Of a DNA stretch of 64,000 bases, positions 18,196 to 27,632 are shown piece by piece. Origin of the DNA: Rhizobiaceae bacterium (lineage in GTDB: Bacteria > Pseudomonadota > Alphaproteobacteria > Rhizobiales > Rhizobiaceae). The stretch's first letter is position 1. Each line of letters opens with the position of its first letter. Made by a program: the position numbers and the translations under genes. Location of the stretch: assembly GCA_017643025.1 (NCBI GenBank), contig JAEPOG010000001.1, positions 310,001 to 374,000 of the forward strand. The letters run 5' to 3'. The notes under the pieces were generated by a model that saw only the letters and a list, made by a program, of their open reading frames with translations, did not search any database and was not told the origin of the DNA.

Positions 18196-18630
18196 CTAAA
18201 GCAGGCCGAGTTCTGCGAGTTCGCTGCGCAGTTCCCCGGGCATCGACCTGATATCGGCATCGTCCGGCAGGTCCGCCGGCGCCTCGTTGACCTTGAGATA
18301 CCGCCACCCCTGAAAAGCCCGTTTGGGCTGCCACTGCGTGCGCACGACCTTCGGTTCGAGCACGAGATGGCAACGTCCGATGCCCTCGGCGTCGGTGAAG
18401 GGACGAACCTCCAGCAGCCGCTGGCGGCACTGCACCTGCCCCTTGATGACCCAGTACAGCGATCCGCCCGAAGTCAGCTCGTCGGCCCGCTTCGGCATCA
18501 TGCGCGTGGTGTGGAAATGCTCCACCGGCTGGCCGGCGCGCCGCCTCTCGGCAAGCCGGCGCTCGATCCACTCCTCGAGATCCTCGACGTCTTCGGCGCC
18601 GACGCAGAGCTTGATGAGATGCAGGGACAT
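18196..18630 (-). CDS. DUF1489 family protein
   Basis: A 144-residue soluble protein beginning MSLHLIKLCVG, with HTTRMMPKRADEL, GSLYWVIKG and QGWRYLKVNEAPADL, the pattern of DUF1489, a family confined to alphaproteobacteria. No function is known. The central part is rich in Arg, which would suit nucleic-acid contact, but that is only an impression. It stands alone between sdaA (68 nt away, same strand) and mipZ. Confidence 0.85.
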   Translation of the reverse strand: MSLHLIKLCVGAEDVEDLEEWIERRLAERRRAGQPVEHFHTTRMMPKRADELTSGGSLYWVIKGQVQCRQRLLEVRPFTDAEGIGRCHLVLEPKVVRTQWQPKRAFQGWRYLKVNEAPADLPDDADIRSMPGELRSELAELGLL

Positions 18631-18698
18631 GTCCGGAACCTAGGGCTTGCGGCGGGGACAGAAAAGACCCGCCGGACGCGCTCCCACAGCTTTGGCGG

Positions 18699-20099
<1,401 letters not shown>

Positions 20100-20210
20100 G
20101 GCGCACTGCGTTCGTTGGCGGAACGGATGCTGCGTCATATCACCGGCGCCGTCCGTCCAGCCAGCGGCATGGGGCAATACGGAATGCGCCAGATCAGTCG
20201 CGGGAATCAA

Positions 20211-20239
20211 AAAAGGCGCGGCTTGGGACCGCGCCTTTT
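20211..20239 (-). terminator. Strong intrinsic terminator after the 42-codon gene
   Basis: An 11-bp perfect stem, AAAAGGCGCGG with CCGCGCCTTTT, loop 7 nt, followed by further T residues on the minus strand. It lies 21 nt after the stop of the small gene and upstream of sdaA. Its symmetry means it could also stop plus-strand transcription. Confidence 0.85.
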
Positions 20240-20260
20240 CTGAAATTCGGTTCCGGCTGT

Positions 20261-20389
20261 TTAGCTGGCCGCCATGACGGCTACCGTTTCGGTTCCGCCT
20301 ACGAGCCACGCCAGGAGGATGATGCCGGCGAACCCGATGACTGCTTTGGCGGTCACGCCCCAGCAGGACTTCTGAACGCTGTCTTCCAT
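20261..20389 (-). CDS. Small single-span membrane protein, 42 aa
   Basis: MEDSVQKSCWGVTAKAVIG then a hydrophobic span (about residues 17-33, AVIGFAGIILLAWLVGG) and a short tail ending VMAAS. A GGAAG Shine-Dalgarno sits 4 nt before the ATG at 20389. An intrinsic terminator follows 21 nt after the TAA, and a promoter-like TTGATT-17-TTATTG lies at 20564-20592, so it looks like a complete monocistronic unit. Not recognised; size and layout recall tiny respiratory-complex or stress membrane peptides, but that is speculation. Confidence 0.6.
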   Translation of the reverse strand: MEDSVQKSCWGVTAKAVIGFAGIILLAWLVGGTETVAVMAAS

Positions 20390-20404
20390 GTCACTTCCGT
20401 GAAA

Positions 20405-20473
20405 TCAAAGAACCCACATCGCGGTCATTGCCGCGCGACGGCCCCACTCCGTCGTTGGCTCGCTCATATCCAT
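20405..20473 (-). other. Structured 5' leader with a possible 20-22 codon upstream ORF
   Basis: Upstream of the 42-codon gene two hairpins abut without a gap: CGACGG/CCGTCG (20454-20436) and CGCGG/CCGCG (20435-20420). The same bases can encode a peptide from ATG at 20473 or 20467 to TGA at 20405. Shine-Dalgarno support is weak. Either a structured leader RNA, a regulatory upstream ORF, or neither. Confidence 0.3.
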
Positions 20474-20563
20474 TCCGCTGCGGCTCCGCAACGCAAAAAC
20501 GGCGGGATTGAGGCTTACGCGCCGTCAGATTTCTGCATCATTCCGGCGATCTACCATGATTTT

Positions 20564-20592
20564 CAATAATTTATCGTAAAGGGCGGAATCAA
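20564..20592 (-). promoter_or_regulatory. Candidate promoter of the 42-codon gene
   Basis: TTGATT (20592-20587) and TTATTG (20569-20564) on the minus strand are 17 bp apart in the only AT-rich stretch of the 20390-20649 interval. Predicted leader about 165 nt. Confidence 0.4.
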
Positions 20593-20649
20593 TCCATTGT
20601 TAACAAACATGGCTGGATTGCGCCCAGCGCATAACGCGTCGAACAGCCG

Positions 20650-21444
20650 TCACGGGCCGGGCAGCAGAGAATCAATGCGGCCGGCCATGCGGTAGGCCAG
20701 GAGACCGATCCATTCGCGTATCGCGAGCGTCGTCGCATCGAGCGCGTCGGCCGCGTTGTCGGAGGCGAGCCCGAAGCCTTCCCTGCCCGTGGTCCGGTAG
20801 TCGACAGGCCATGCCACGACGTCGAAACCTGCCTTTCTGAACAGCGCGGCCGAACGCGGCATGTGGAAGGCCGATGTCACCAGCAGCCACCGGCTGCTTG
20901 AATCGGGCTGCAAGAGATCGCGCGTAAACTGCGCGTTTTCATAGGTATTCCGCGACCGGCTCTCGAGCACGAGACGATCCTCCTCGATGCCCAGCGCAAT
21001 CAGAAGCCGCGTTCCACTGTTTGCGTCCGGCTCGCCATCGATGAACAGCGATCCGCCGCCACCGGATACGATCACGGGGACGCCGGGCAGACGGCGCGCC
21101 AGCGCCGCCGCCTCGACCATGCGGTCGCCGCCGCGGTTAAGCTCGTAGCCGCCCCGCGCCTGATTGATCGCGCCTTCCAGCCCCCCGCCCAACACGATGA
21201 TGCCAGCAATGCCGTCGGGGATTTTCACCGGCCGCTCGAAACGGTCTTCCAGCGGGTGCAGCACCAGCGCGCCGACCGACGTCCACGCAGACAGCACCAG
21301 GACAGCCAAGGCGATTCCTACCGCCGTTCCCGCCAATCGCCGCCTCCGGAGAAGCAGCGCGATCAGGCCAGCGGCCAGCAGCAATATCGACAGATTGAGC
21401 GGCTGCAGGAAAAGCCAGGCAATCTTGGAGAGGTAGTAGAACAT
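20650..21444 (-). CDS. YdcF/ElyC family (DUF218) membrane protein
   Basis: A 264-residue protein with two N-terminal membrane spans (about 8-30 and 38-60) and a periplasmic or cytosolic DUF218 domain: GIIVLGGG at the start, VIVSGGGGS, SRNTYENAQ (the signature acidic/Asn site) and LLVTSAFHMPRS. ElyC in E. coli affects lipid-carrier metabolism and envelope stability; whether this homologue does so is not shown. Last gene of the gatC operon, 6 nt after the preceding membrane protein gene. Confidence 0.87.
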   Translation of the reverse strand: MFYYLSKIAWLFLQPLNLSILLLAAGLIALLLRRRRLAGTAVGIALAVLVLSAWTSVGALVLHPLEDRFERPVKIPDGIAGIIVLGGGLEGAINQARGGYELNRGGDRMVEAAALARRLPGVPVIVSGGGGSLFIDGEPDANSGTRLLIALGIEEDRLVLESRSRNTYENAQFTRDLLQPDSSSRWLLVTSAFHMPRSAALFRKAGFDVVAWPVDYRTTGREGFGLASDNAADALDATTLAIREWIGLLAYRMAGRIDSLLPGP

Positions 21445-21450
21445 CGCCCT

Positions 21451-22068
21451 CTAACTGCCGGCGGGCTCCGGCCCCTCGTCAGGCCGTGCGTCGTCCGAGG
21501 CCGGTTCTTCGGGCAGGTGCCGCCGGATCGCCGCCAGCGCCATCTCGGCCTCCTCAGCGCTCATGCCCATTCCGAAACGGCGCTCCGTCCCATCGGTCGA
21601 ATAGGCGATCGGGCCGGTGATGAACTGGTTGCCCATTTTGGGGCGATTGGCCGCGTTCTCGAACCTGACGGCATCGGCGGCGAATACCCGTCGCCTGCGC
21701 AGCCGCCACAACCCGATCTCGTGGACGACGGCTCCGCCTGTGATGAACAGGCGCTCGACTCCGAAAAGCTGCCACAGCACGAACCACCACGCCAAAAGCC
21801 CGCCCAGCGTCCAGAACGTCACCCAGAAGATCAGGAAAAGGTTGCCGGCCAGCGGCGTGCCACTGCGAAATATCTCGCTGAGGGCGAAATACTCGCCGAA
21901 GCTCCACCCGCCGAGCCACAGAAGCAGGAACAGGATCAATGGCATTTGCCGCCGCGTCGGATTGTGAATTCCCAATCCGTCGCCGGTCTCGCGAATGGTG
22001 ATACGCATGTCGCCCCGCTTTTGCAGAAGCTCCACGATCCTGCGCTGCGGGCCCGTCACATCGACCAT
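21451..22068 (-). CDS. Hypothetical membrane protein, two spans
   Basis: A 205-residue protein with two closely spaced hydrophobic segments around residues 40-62 and 78-103, flanked by an N-terminal strand-like RITIRETGDGLGIHNP and a C-terminal part (GVERLFITGGAVVHEIGLWRLRR) that resembles the beta-rich domains of membrane-bound PH-like proteins. The tail is Pro/Glu/Asp rich. I do not recognise a family. It lies 26 nt after gatA and 6 nt before the ydcF-type gene. Confidence 0.75.
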   Translation of the reverse strand: MVDVTGPQRRIVELLQKRGDMRITIRETGDGLGIHNPTRRQMPLILFLLLWLGGWSFGEYFALSEIFRSGTPLAGNLFLIFWVTFWTLGGLLAWWFVLWQLFGVERLFITGGAVVHEIGLWRLRRRRVFAADAVRFENAANRPKMGNQFITGPIAYSTDGTERRFGMGMSAEEAEMALAAIRRHLPEEPASDDARPDEGPEPAGS

Positions 22069-22094
22069 GTCGGGACCTTAAGCCGATTCCCCGC

Positions 22095-23576
22095 TTACCA
22101 CCACTTGTCGGGCTGGAAGCGTCCCGCCGCCTGCTCGATGACATGGCCGGTGCGGAACAGCATTTCCTCATCGAAGGGGCGGCCGATGAGCTGCAGGCCG
22201 AGCGGCAACCCTTTCGCGTCCAGCCCCGCCGGCACCGCGATGCCCGGCAGGCCGGCCATATTCACCGTCACCGTGAAGATGTCGTTGAGGTACATCTTCA
22301 CCGGGTCGGCGCTCATGTCCTGGTCGGCAATGCCGAAGGCGGCCGAGGGCGTCGCCGGTGTCAGGATGGCGTCGATGCCATCGGCGAAAACATCCTCGAA
22401 ATCTTTCTTGATCAGCGCCCGCACCTTCTGCGCCTTCAGGTAATAGGCGTCATAGTAGCCGGCCGAGAGCACATAAGTGCCGATCATCACGCGCCGCTTG
22501 ACCTCGCGGCCGAAGCCCGCGGCGCGGCTCTTCTCGTACATGTCGATGATGTCCTTGCCCGGCACGCGCAGCCCATAGCGGACGCCGTCATAGCGGGCGA
22601 GGTTCGACGAGGCTTCCGCCGGCGCGACGATGTAATAGGCCGGCAGCGCGTATTTGGTGTGCGGCAGCGAGATGTCGACGATTTCGGCGCCCGCATCCTT
22701 CATCCAGTCGATGCCCCGCTGCCACAGCTTCTCGATCTCGTCCGGCATGCCATCGATGCGGTACTCCTGCGGAATGCCGATCTTCAGCCCCTTCACGGAT
22801 TGGCCGAGTGCTGCCTCATAGTCCGGCACCTCGCGTTCCACGGAGGTCGTGTCCTTCGGGTCGACCGAGGCCATGGACTTCATCATGATCGCGGCGTCGC
22901 GCACGTCGCGCGCAATCGGGCCCGCCTGGTCGAGCGACGAGGCGAAGGCGACGATGCCCCAGCGCGAGCAACGTCCGTATGTCGGCTTGACGCCAACCGT
23001 ACCGGTGAGCGCCGCGGGCTGGCGTATCGAACCGCCGGTATCGGTGGCGGTCGCGGCCGCGCACAGCCAGCCAGCCACCGCGGCCGCCGATCCGCCTGAG
23101 GAACCGCCGGGCACCAGCGCCTTGTTGTCGTCCTTCGCGCGCCAGGGATTGGTGACCGGGCCGTAATAGGAGGTCTCGTTGGACGAGCCCATGGCGAACT
23201 CATCCATGTTGAGCTTGCCCAGCATGACGGCGCCGTCGGCCCACAGGTTCGAGGTAACAGTGGATTCATAGCGCGGCTTGAAGCCGTCGAGGATATGGCT
23301 GCCTGCCTGCGTATGCACGCCCTCGGTGGCGAACAAATCCTTGATGCCGAGCGGGATGCCCTCCAGCGCACCGCCCTCGCCCGCCGCCAGCCGCTTGTCG
23401 GACGCGCCGGCCATTTCGCGCGCCTTGTCGTGCGTGACCGCGACATAGGCATTGAGCGACGGATTGGCCGCATCGATTGCGGCCAGATAGGCATCGGTCA
23501 GCTCGAGCGAGGAGAATTCCTTCGCCCTGAGCTTCTCGCGCGCTTCGGCAATGGTGAATTTGGTCAGATCGGACAT
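22095..23576 (-). CDS. gatA: Glutamyl-tRNA(Gln)/aspartyl-tRNA(Asn) amidotransferase subunit A
   Basis: Glutaminase subunit that supplies ammonia to convert mischarged Glu-tRNA(Gln). The 493-residue product has the amidase signature: Lys79 (GIKD), the cis-Ser in GGSSGGS near 159-160 and the nucleophile Ser183 ([11 protein letters not shown]). ATG at 23576 shares its last base with the stop codon of the preceding acetyltransferase gene. GatB is not in the window. Confidence 0.97.
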   Translation of the reverse strand: MSDLTKFTIAEAREKLRAKEFSSLELTDAYLAAIDAANPSLNAYVAVTHDKAREMAGASDKRLAAGEGGALEGIPLGIKDLFATEGVHTQAGSHILDGFKPRYESTVTSNLWADGAVMLGKLNMDEFAMGSSNETSYYGPVTNPWRAKDDNKALVPGGSSGGSAAAVAGWLCAAATATDTGGSIRQPAALTGTVGVKPTYGRCSRWGIVAFASSLDQAGPIARDVRDAAIMMKSMASVDPKDTTSVEREVPDYEAALGQSVKGLKIGIPQEYRIDGMPDEIEKLWQRGIDWMKDAGAEIVDISLPHTKYALPAYYIVAPAEASSNLARYDGVRYGLRVPGKDIIDMYEKSRAAGFGREVKRRVMIGTYVLSAGYYDAYYLKAQKVRALIKKDFEDVFADGIDAILTPATPSAAFGIADQDMSADPVKMYLNDIFTVTVNMAGLPGIAVPAGLDAKGLPLGLQLIGRPFDEEMLFRTGHVIEQAAGRFQPDKWW

Positions 23577-24043
23577 CAGGAAAGCTTCTTCTCGTAGAAT
23601 CGCGACCACCCGGAATCGGGGTAGTCGAGGACCGCGCCACACACGGTGTAGCCGCCGCGCTCATAGACCCGCCAGGCGGGTTCGAAACCGGGAGCCTCGC
23701 CGGTCTCCAGCACGAGGCGTTTGATCCCCTTTTCGCGCGCCAGCTCTTCGATGCGCGCAAGAATGAGTGCGCCGACGCGCTTGCCGCGCACTTCCGGCAG
23801 CGTGAACATGCGCTTGACCTCACCCACGCCGCCGCCATGGTCCTTCAGCGAGCCCATGCCGACCGGGCGGCCGTCGGCATCGCGCGCCACAAACACGGTG
23901 ACCGTCGGCTCCGCCATCTGCTCGACGGTGAGCTGAAACTGGAACTCGCGCGGCGAGAGCGGCATCAGATAGTCGTTCAGCGCGGCAACGAGCGTACGTA
24001 TCTCGTCCTGCAGCGGACTTTCGACCGCGATTGCGATCGCCAT
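23576..24043 (-). CDS. GNAT family N-acetyltransferase inserted between gatC and gatA
   Basis: A 155-residue acetyltransferase. The acetyl-CoA loop is in [17 protein letters not shown], followed by [23 protein letters not shown], the pattern of PhnO/ElaA-like and YafP-like small-molecule acetyltransferases. It starts 4 nt after gatC and its stop overlaps the gatA start by 1 nt, so all three are co-translated. Substrate unknown; the setting is unusual for gatCA but nothing in the protein indicates tRNA or amidotransferase binding. Confidence 0.88.
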   Translation of the reverse strand: MAIAIAVESPLQDEIRTLVAALNDYLMPLSPREFQFQLTVEQMAEPTVTVFVARDADGRPVGMGSLKDHGGGVGEVKRMFTLPEVRGKRVGALILARIEELAREKGIKRLVLETGEAPGFEPAWRVYERGGYTVCGAVLDYPDSGWSRFYEKKLS

Positions 24044-24047
24044 GCGC

Positions 24048-24335
24048 CTACTCCACCACCTTCGGAACGAGGAAGAAGTTTTCCTCGGTTGCCGGCGCGT
24101 TGGCGACGATGTCGGCCGCCTTGCCGCCGTCGGTGACGGCGTCCTGCCGCTTCTTCATCTCCATCGGCGTCACCGAGGTCATCGGCTCGACGCCGGAGAC
24201 ATCGACTTCGTTCAGTTGCTCGACAAAACCTAGAATGGCGTTGAGCTCGCCGGTCATGCGCTCCGCATCCGCCTCGTCGACGGCGATGCGGGCGAGGCGC
24301 GCGACGCGCTTCACGGTGGCGATGTCGACTGACAT
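24048..24335 (-). CDS. gatC: Glutamyl-tRNA(Gln)/aspartyl-tRNA(Asn) amidotransferase subunit C
   Basis: A 95-residue subunit that wraps and stabilises GatA. It starts [21 protein letters not shown], the typical helical N-terminus, and continues with [22 protein letters not shown] and the conserved C-terminus [11 protein letters not shown]. First gene of the gatC-GNAT-gatA-membrane protein-ydcF unit. Confidence 0.96.
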   Translation of the reverse strand: MSVDIATVKRVARLARIAVDEADAERMTGELNAILGFVEQLNEVDVSGVEPMTSVTPMEMKKRQDAVTDGGKAADIVANAPATEENFFLVPKVVE

Positions 24336-24418
24336 GGCGATTGCTCCGGCAGGAGAAGTGGAGGACAGCTAGCGCCTATAGAACCCGGCCGCGCGCGGCG
24401 CAACCGCCTCGACGGCTC

Positions 24419-25126
24419 CTAGACTGTCAGCGTGTCACCCAACTTGGGCGTCAGCACCTTCGTTCCGCTGCCTTCCATGCCCTCGACGAACTTGTCGGCG
24501 CTCTGGTCGATGATCCCGAAAGTCCCGAAATGGCAGGGAATGACGGTTTCGAACTTGAAGAAACGCCGGCAGGCGAGTGCCGCCACAGCGCCGCCCATCG
24601 TGAACCTGTCGCCGATCGGCACGATGCCGATCTGAGGCTGGTGCAGTTCGTTGATCAGCGCCATGTCGGAGAAGATGTCGGTGTCGCCCATATGGTACAC
24701 CGTCTTCTCGTTCGGGAAGTGCAGGATGAGGCCGAGAGGGTTGCCGAGATAGACGGCGCGTTCCTCGCCGGTGTTGAACGACGAGGAATGGTCGGCCCGC
24801 ACGAAGCTCACCGTGAAGCCGCCGCAGTCGACCGTGCCGCCGGTATTGCCCGGATTGATCTTCTTGTCGTCGGCGCCCCGGCTGACCAGCCACATGCAGA
24901 TCTCGAAATTGGCGACCAGCATCGCCCCGGTCTTCTTGAGGATTTCGAGGGCATCGCCGACATGGTCGTTGTGCCCGTGCGTGAGCATGACATGCGTGAC
25001 GCCCTCGGCCGCTTCCTCCCAACCCTTGCCCCAGGCGGGATTGCCCGTCAGAAACGGATCGATCAGGATTTTCGTGTCGCCGCTCTCTATTCTGAAGGCC
25101 GAATGGCCGAGCCAAGTGATCTGCAT
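24419..25126 (-). CDS. Metal-dependent hydrolase, UPF0173 metallo-beta-lactamase fold
   Basis: A 235-residue protein with [14 protein letters not shown] at the start, the metal-binding motif [17 protein letters not shown] and MGDTDIF, all as in the UPF0173 branch of the metallo-beta-lactamase superfamily. Its substrate is not known. ATG at 25126 has a strong GGAGGA Shine-Dalgarno; the frame is open to 25168. It is divergent from ruvX with 74 nt between. Confidence 0.92.
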   Translation of the reverse strand: MQITWLGHSAFRIESGDTKILIDPFLTGNPAWGKGWEEAAEGVTHVMLTHGHNDHVGDALEILKKTGAMLVANFEICMWLVSRGADDKKINPGNTGGTVDCGGFTVSFVRADHSSSFNTGEERAVYLGNPLGLILHFPNEKTVYHMGDTDIFSDMALINELHQPQIGIVPIGDRFTMGGAVAALACRRFFKFETVIPCHFGTFGIIDQSADKFVEGMEGSGTKVLTPKLGDTLTV

Positions 25127-25200
25127 GGGTGTCCTCCGTTCCTTGTCGGTGCGGAGGATAGAGTGCAAGCAGGCGATGTCAAAAGCAGATAGCAGGCGAA

Positions 25201-25680
25201 ATGGCCGTCGTATCGATCGAGGAAATTGCTGAGCGAATCCAGTCCGGGCAGACGCTTGCCGGCCTCGATCTCGGCACGAAGACCATAGGCCTCGCGGTAT
25301 CCGACCGGTCGCTTCTCATGGCACATCGACGCACAGTCATTCGGCGCACCAAGTTCACGGCAGATGCGAAAGCGCTGTTTGCGGCGATAGCAGCCGACAA
25401 TGTCGGCGCCATCGTTATCGGCCTGCCGGCAAACATGGACGGCAGCGAGGGGCCGCGTGCTCAGTCCACCCGCGCTTTCGCCCGCAATCTGGAGAAGGTG
25501 ACTCCGCTGCCGCTCGTACTGTGGGACGAAAGGCTATCGACCGTCGCGGCAGAGCGTTCACTGATCGAGATGGACGTTTCGCGCGGCAAACGGGCTGAAA
25601 TCGTCGATGCGGCCGCGGCCGCGTTCATTCTGCAGGGGGCGCTCGATCGATTACGGTCGCTGGCATCGGGTCCAGCATAG
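25201..25680 (+). CDS. ruvX: Holliday junction resolvase-like RuvX (YqgF)
   Basis: RNase H-fold nuclease implicated in Holliday junction resolution and in 16S rRNA 5'-end processing. The 159-residue product has the first catalytic Asp23 in [16 protein letters not shown], the Glu in LWDERLST, and Asp in [12 protein letters not shown]. The last 56 nt overlap, tail to tail, the end of the DUF6105 gene on the other strand. Confidence 0.94.
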   Translation: MAVVSIEEIAERIQSGQTLAGLDLGTKTIGLAVSDRSLLMAHRRTVIRRTKFTADAKALFAAIAADNVGAIVIGLPANMDGSEGPRAQSTRAFARNLEKVTPLPLVLWDERLSTVAAERSLIEMDVSRGKRAEIVDAAAAAFILQGALDRLRSLASGPA

Positions 25681-25957
25681 ACGCCCGCTTTTCCTTCACC
25701 CACGCGATGATCTCGCGGCGGCGACGCAAGGCGTAAATGCCGAGGATCAGCAGCGTGTCGACCACGCAGGCCTTGGCCACCAGCGCCGGGATCGTCTCCG
25801 GATCGATGCCGAGAATGTTGCCGTAGATACGGAAGCTGAACACGTGGAACTCGTAGCTGAGAAACAGCAGCCCGAAATTCACGTCATTGAGGGACAGGAA
25901 GTACCAGCCCCAGAACAGGCCCAGCGGCAGCGCCCAGAAGAGGAGGATATACCGCAT
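25625..25957 (-). CDS. DUF6105 family membrane protein
   Basis: A 110-residue protein with an N-terminal span ([19 protein letters not shown]), the conserved [28 protein letters not shown], a second span near [12 protein letters not shown] and a basic [14 protein letters not shown]. This fits DUF6105, an alphaproteobacterial family of unknown function. Its 3' end overlaps ruvX by 56 nt and its ATG shares a base with the stop of the upstream membrane protein gene. Confidence 0.8.
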   Translation of the reverse strand: MRYILLFWALPLGLFWGWYFLSLNDVNFGLLFLSYEFHVFSFRIYGNILGIDPETIPALVAKACVVDTLLILGIYALRRRREIIAWVKEKRASMLDPMPATVIDRAPPAE

Positions 25958-26532
25958 CAGCGGGCTCCGCCGCCGGCGTTTCCACCCTGAATTGGGAACG
26001 GAACAACATCCGCGCTGCGCGTCATAGGCGCGGCGTATGTGGAATAGAGATGTGCCGCTTCTATAGCCCGGTCACGGACGTGACGCGGCGCCAGCGTAGG
26101 CTTCGCAGGCGGTGCGGACCGCGCCAGCATCAGCGAGGCCGTCATCGCTACCAGCAGCAGAGCGCTTCCGGCCATCAGGATCGGCGCTGTGTCGAGGATC
26201 GTCGTCATGAAAACCACGATGCCGATGCCGAGCGCTCCGCCATGTGCGAGGTCGACCGGGCTTTCCAACGTGGTTGTAGCTGTGTCTTCGACAAGCAGAG
26301 CTGTTAGCAGCATCCAGGAAAACAGCGCCGCGACCACAGCGGAACCGAGAGACAGGCCGCCCATCATGGCCGGCGTTGCCAGAGGGCCGATGCCGAGCAA
26401 CGGTGTCGCCACCGGCATCGCCTCACGTGCAGCTGCAGCGCCATCGACCGCTGCGATCAGCGTGACAACGGCCAGCGCGCCGAAAATGGCGATCCAGCAG
26501 GATGAAAGAATGACAAGTACCGTTTTGTGCAT
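25957..26532 (-). CDS. Hypothetical multi-span membrane protein
   Basis: A 191-residue protein starting MHKTVLVILSSC with about four hydrophobic segments (residues 4-27, 40-60, 66-85, 105-140 region) and a hydrophilic C-terminus (RHVRDRAIEAAHLYSTYAAPMTR). I do not recognise a family. The ATG at 26532 was chosen over one at 26583 because it starts directly at the first span. It is co-translated with the DUF6105 gene (1-nt overlap), which suggests a shared membrane role. Confidence 0.7.
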   Translation of the reverse strand: MHKTVLVILSSCWIAIFGALAVVTLIAAVDGAAAAREAMPVATPLLGIGPLATPAMMGGLSLGSAVVAALFSWMLLTALLVEDTATTTLESPVDLAHGGALGIGIVVFMTTILDTAPILMAGSALLLVAMTASLMLARSAPPAKPTLAPRHVRDRAIEAAHLYSTYAAPMTRSADVVPFPIQGGNAGGGAR

Positions 26533-26594
26533 GCGACGCGACCCCTCGCCTGGCAAACTGGCCCTCCGGCAGCCGCGCCGCAATCGAAACCAAT

Positions 26595-26608
26595 CGTTAA
26601 GGTTAACG
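26595..26608. promoter_or_regulatory. Palindrome CGTTAAGGTTAACG in a divergent control region
   Basis: Arms CGTTAA and TTAACG around GG, in the 161-nt region between the membrane protein gene and the AEC carrier gene. TTAA half-sites recall CtrA boxes, but the spacing does not fit TTAA-N7-TTAA. Confidence 0.3.
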
Positions 26609-26693
26609 GGAAACCGCGAATGCTAACACTTCGCCTTTACAGGCCCGCACGGGCCGCCTAAGCCCGTCACCTTCGCCTCCGGACCGGTTCCGC

Positions 26694-27632
26694 ATGATCC
26701 CCATCTTCGAAAGCATCCTGCCGATCTTCCTGCTGATCGTGATCGGCAATCTGCTTGCGCGGGCCCCGATCCTCGACCGTCCGGCATGGGACGGGCTGGA
26801 GCGCATCAGCTACTGGATTCTCTACCCGACCCTGCTTTTCGCCACGATCCTGAGGGCCGACATGTCGAGCCTCAGCCTCGACGCGATGCTGATTGCGCTG
26901 TTCGTCTCGCTGGGCGTCATGGGCGCATTCGTGCTGGCTTTGTGGCCAATATTTCGGGCAACCGGAACTGCCACGAAAGGCGAGTTTTCGTCGATTTTCC
27001 AGACAGCTATGCGGTGGAACGGATTCATCGCGCTAGCCGTCGCGCAGAAGCTCTATCCGCCCGAAGCGAGCGCCGTCGTCGCGCTGGTCATGGCGGCAAT
27101 CATTATCCCGCTCAACATATCGTCGGTCGCGGTCGTCCTCAGGTTCGGCAGCGGTGCTGCGAACTGGCGGCGCACGCTTTTCGCCATGGCCACGAATCCG
27201 CTGATCATCGGCGTAGCGCTCGGCATTCTCTGCCGCTTCATTCCCGGCGGTCTTTACGAACCGCTGGGGGAAACCATCGACCTGCTCGGCAACGCGGCGA
27301 TTGGTATCGGCCTGCTCGCCATCGGCTCAGGCCTGCGGCCGGCGATGCTGCTTCAGCCACGCGCGGCGATGCTGGTGCCACTGGTGCTCAAGCTGGCAGT
27401 GTTGCCAGCGCTCCTGATTGCGGTGGCGCTGGCGCTCGGCGTCACAGGCCCGCAGCTGATCTATCTGGCATTGTGCGGGTCCGTGCCGACGGCGATGAAC
27501 GGCTACGTGCTGGCGCGGCAGCTTGGCGGCGACGCCGAATTCTATGCCGCCGAAACCACCCTCCAGACAGCTGTCGCCTTCATTACGATGCCGATTGTGC
27601 TGGCGGTCGCTGCTCAGCTCGCTTCCGGATAA
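26694..27632 (+). CDS. AEC family transporter (auxin efflux carrier fold)
   Basis: A 312-residue inner membrane protein with about ten hydrophobic segments in the inverted-repeat AEC layout. MIPIFESILPIFLLIVIGNLLAR opens the first half; the conserved Asn and Gly-rich crossings are seen in YWILYPTLLFATI and SGLRPAML. AEC carriers export or import small carboxylates in bacteria. Substrate not evident. Its last 19 nt overlap the end of the convergent aidB. Confidence 0.88.
   Translation: MIPIFESILPIFLLIVIGNLLARAPILDRPAWDGLERISYWILYPTLLFATILRADMSSLSLDAMLIALFVSLGVMGAFVLALWPIFRATGTATKGEFSSIFQTAMRWNGFIALAVAQKLYPPEASAVVALVMAAIIIPLNISSVAVVLRFGSGAANWRRTLFAMATNPLIIGVALGILCRFIPGGLYEPLGETIDLLGNAAIGIGLLAIGSGLRPAMLLQPRAAMLVPLVLKLAVLPALLIAVALALGVTGPQLIYLALCGSVPTAMNGYVLARQLGGDAEFYAAETTLQTAVAFITMPIVLAVAAQLASG

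Noticed and set aside
20100..20309. N-terminal extension of sdaA by 70 codons
   Set aside because: It crosses a strong intrinsic terminator and overlaps the 42-codon gene; known serine dehydratases start at MFLSVFDLFK.
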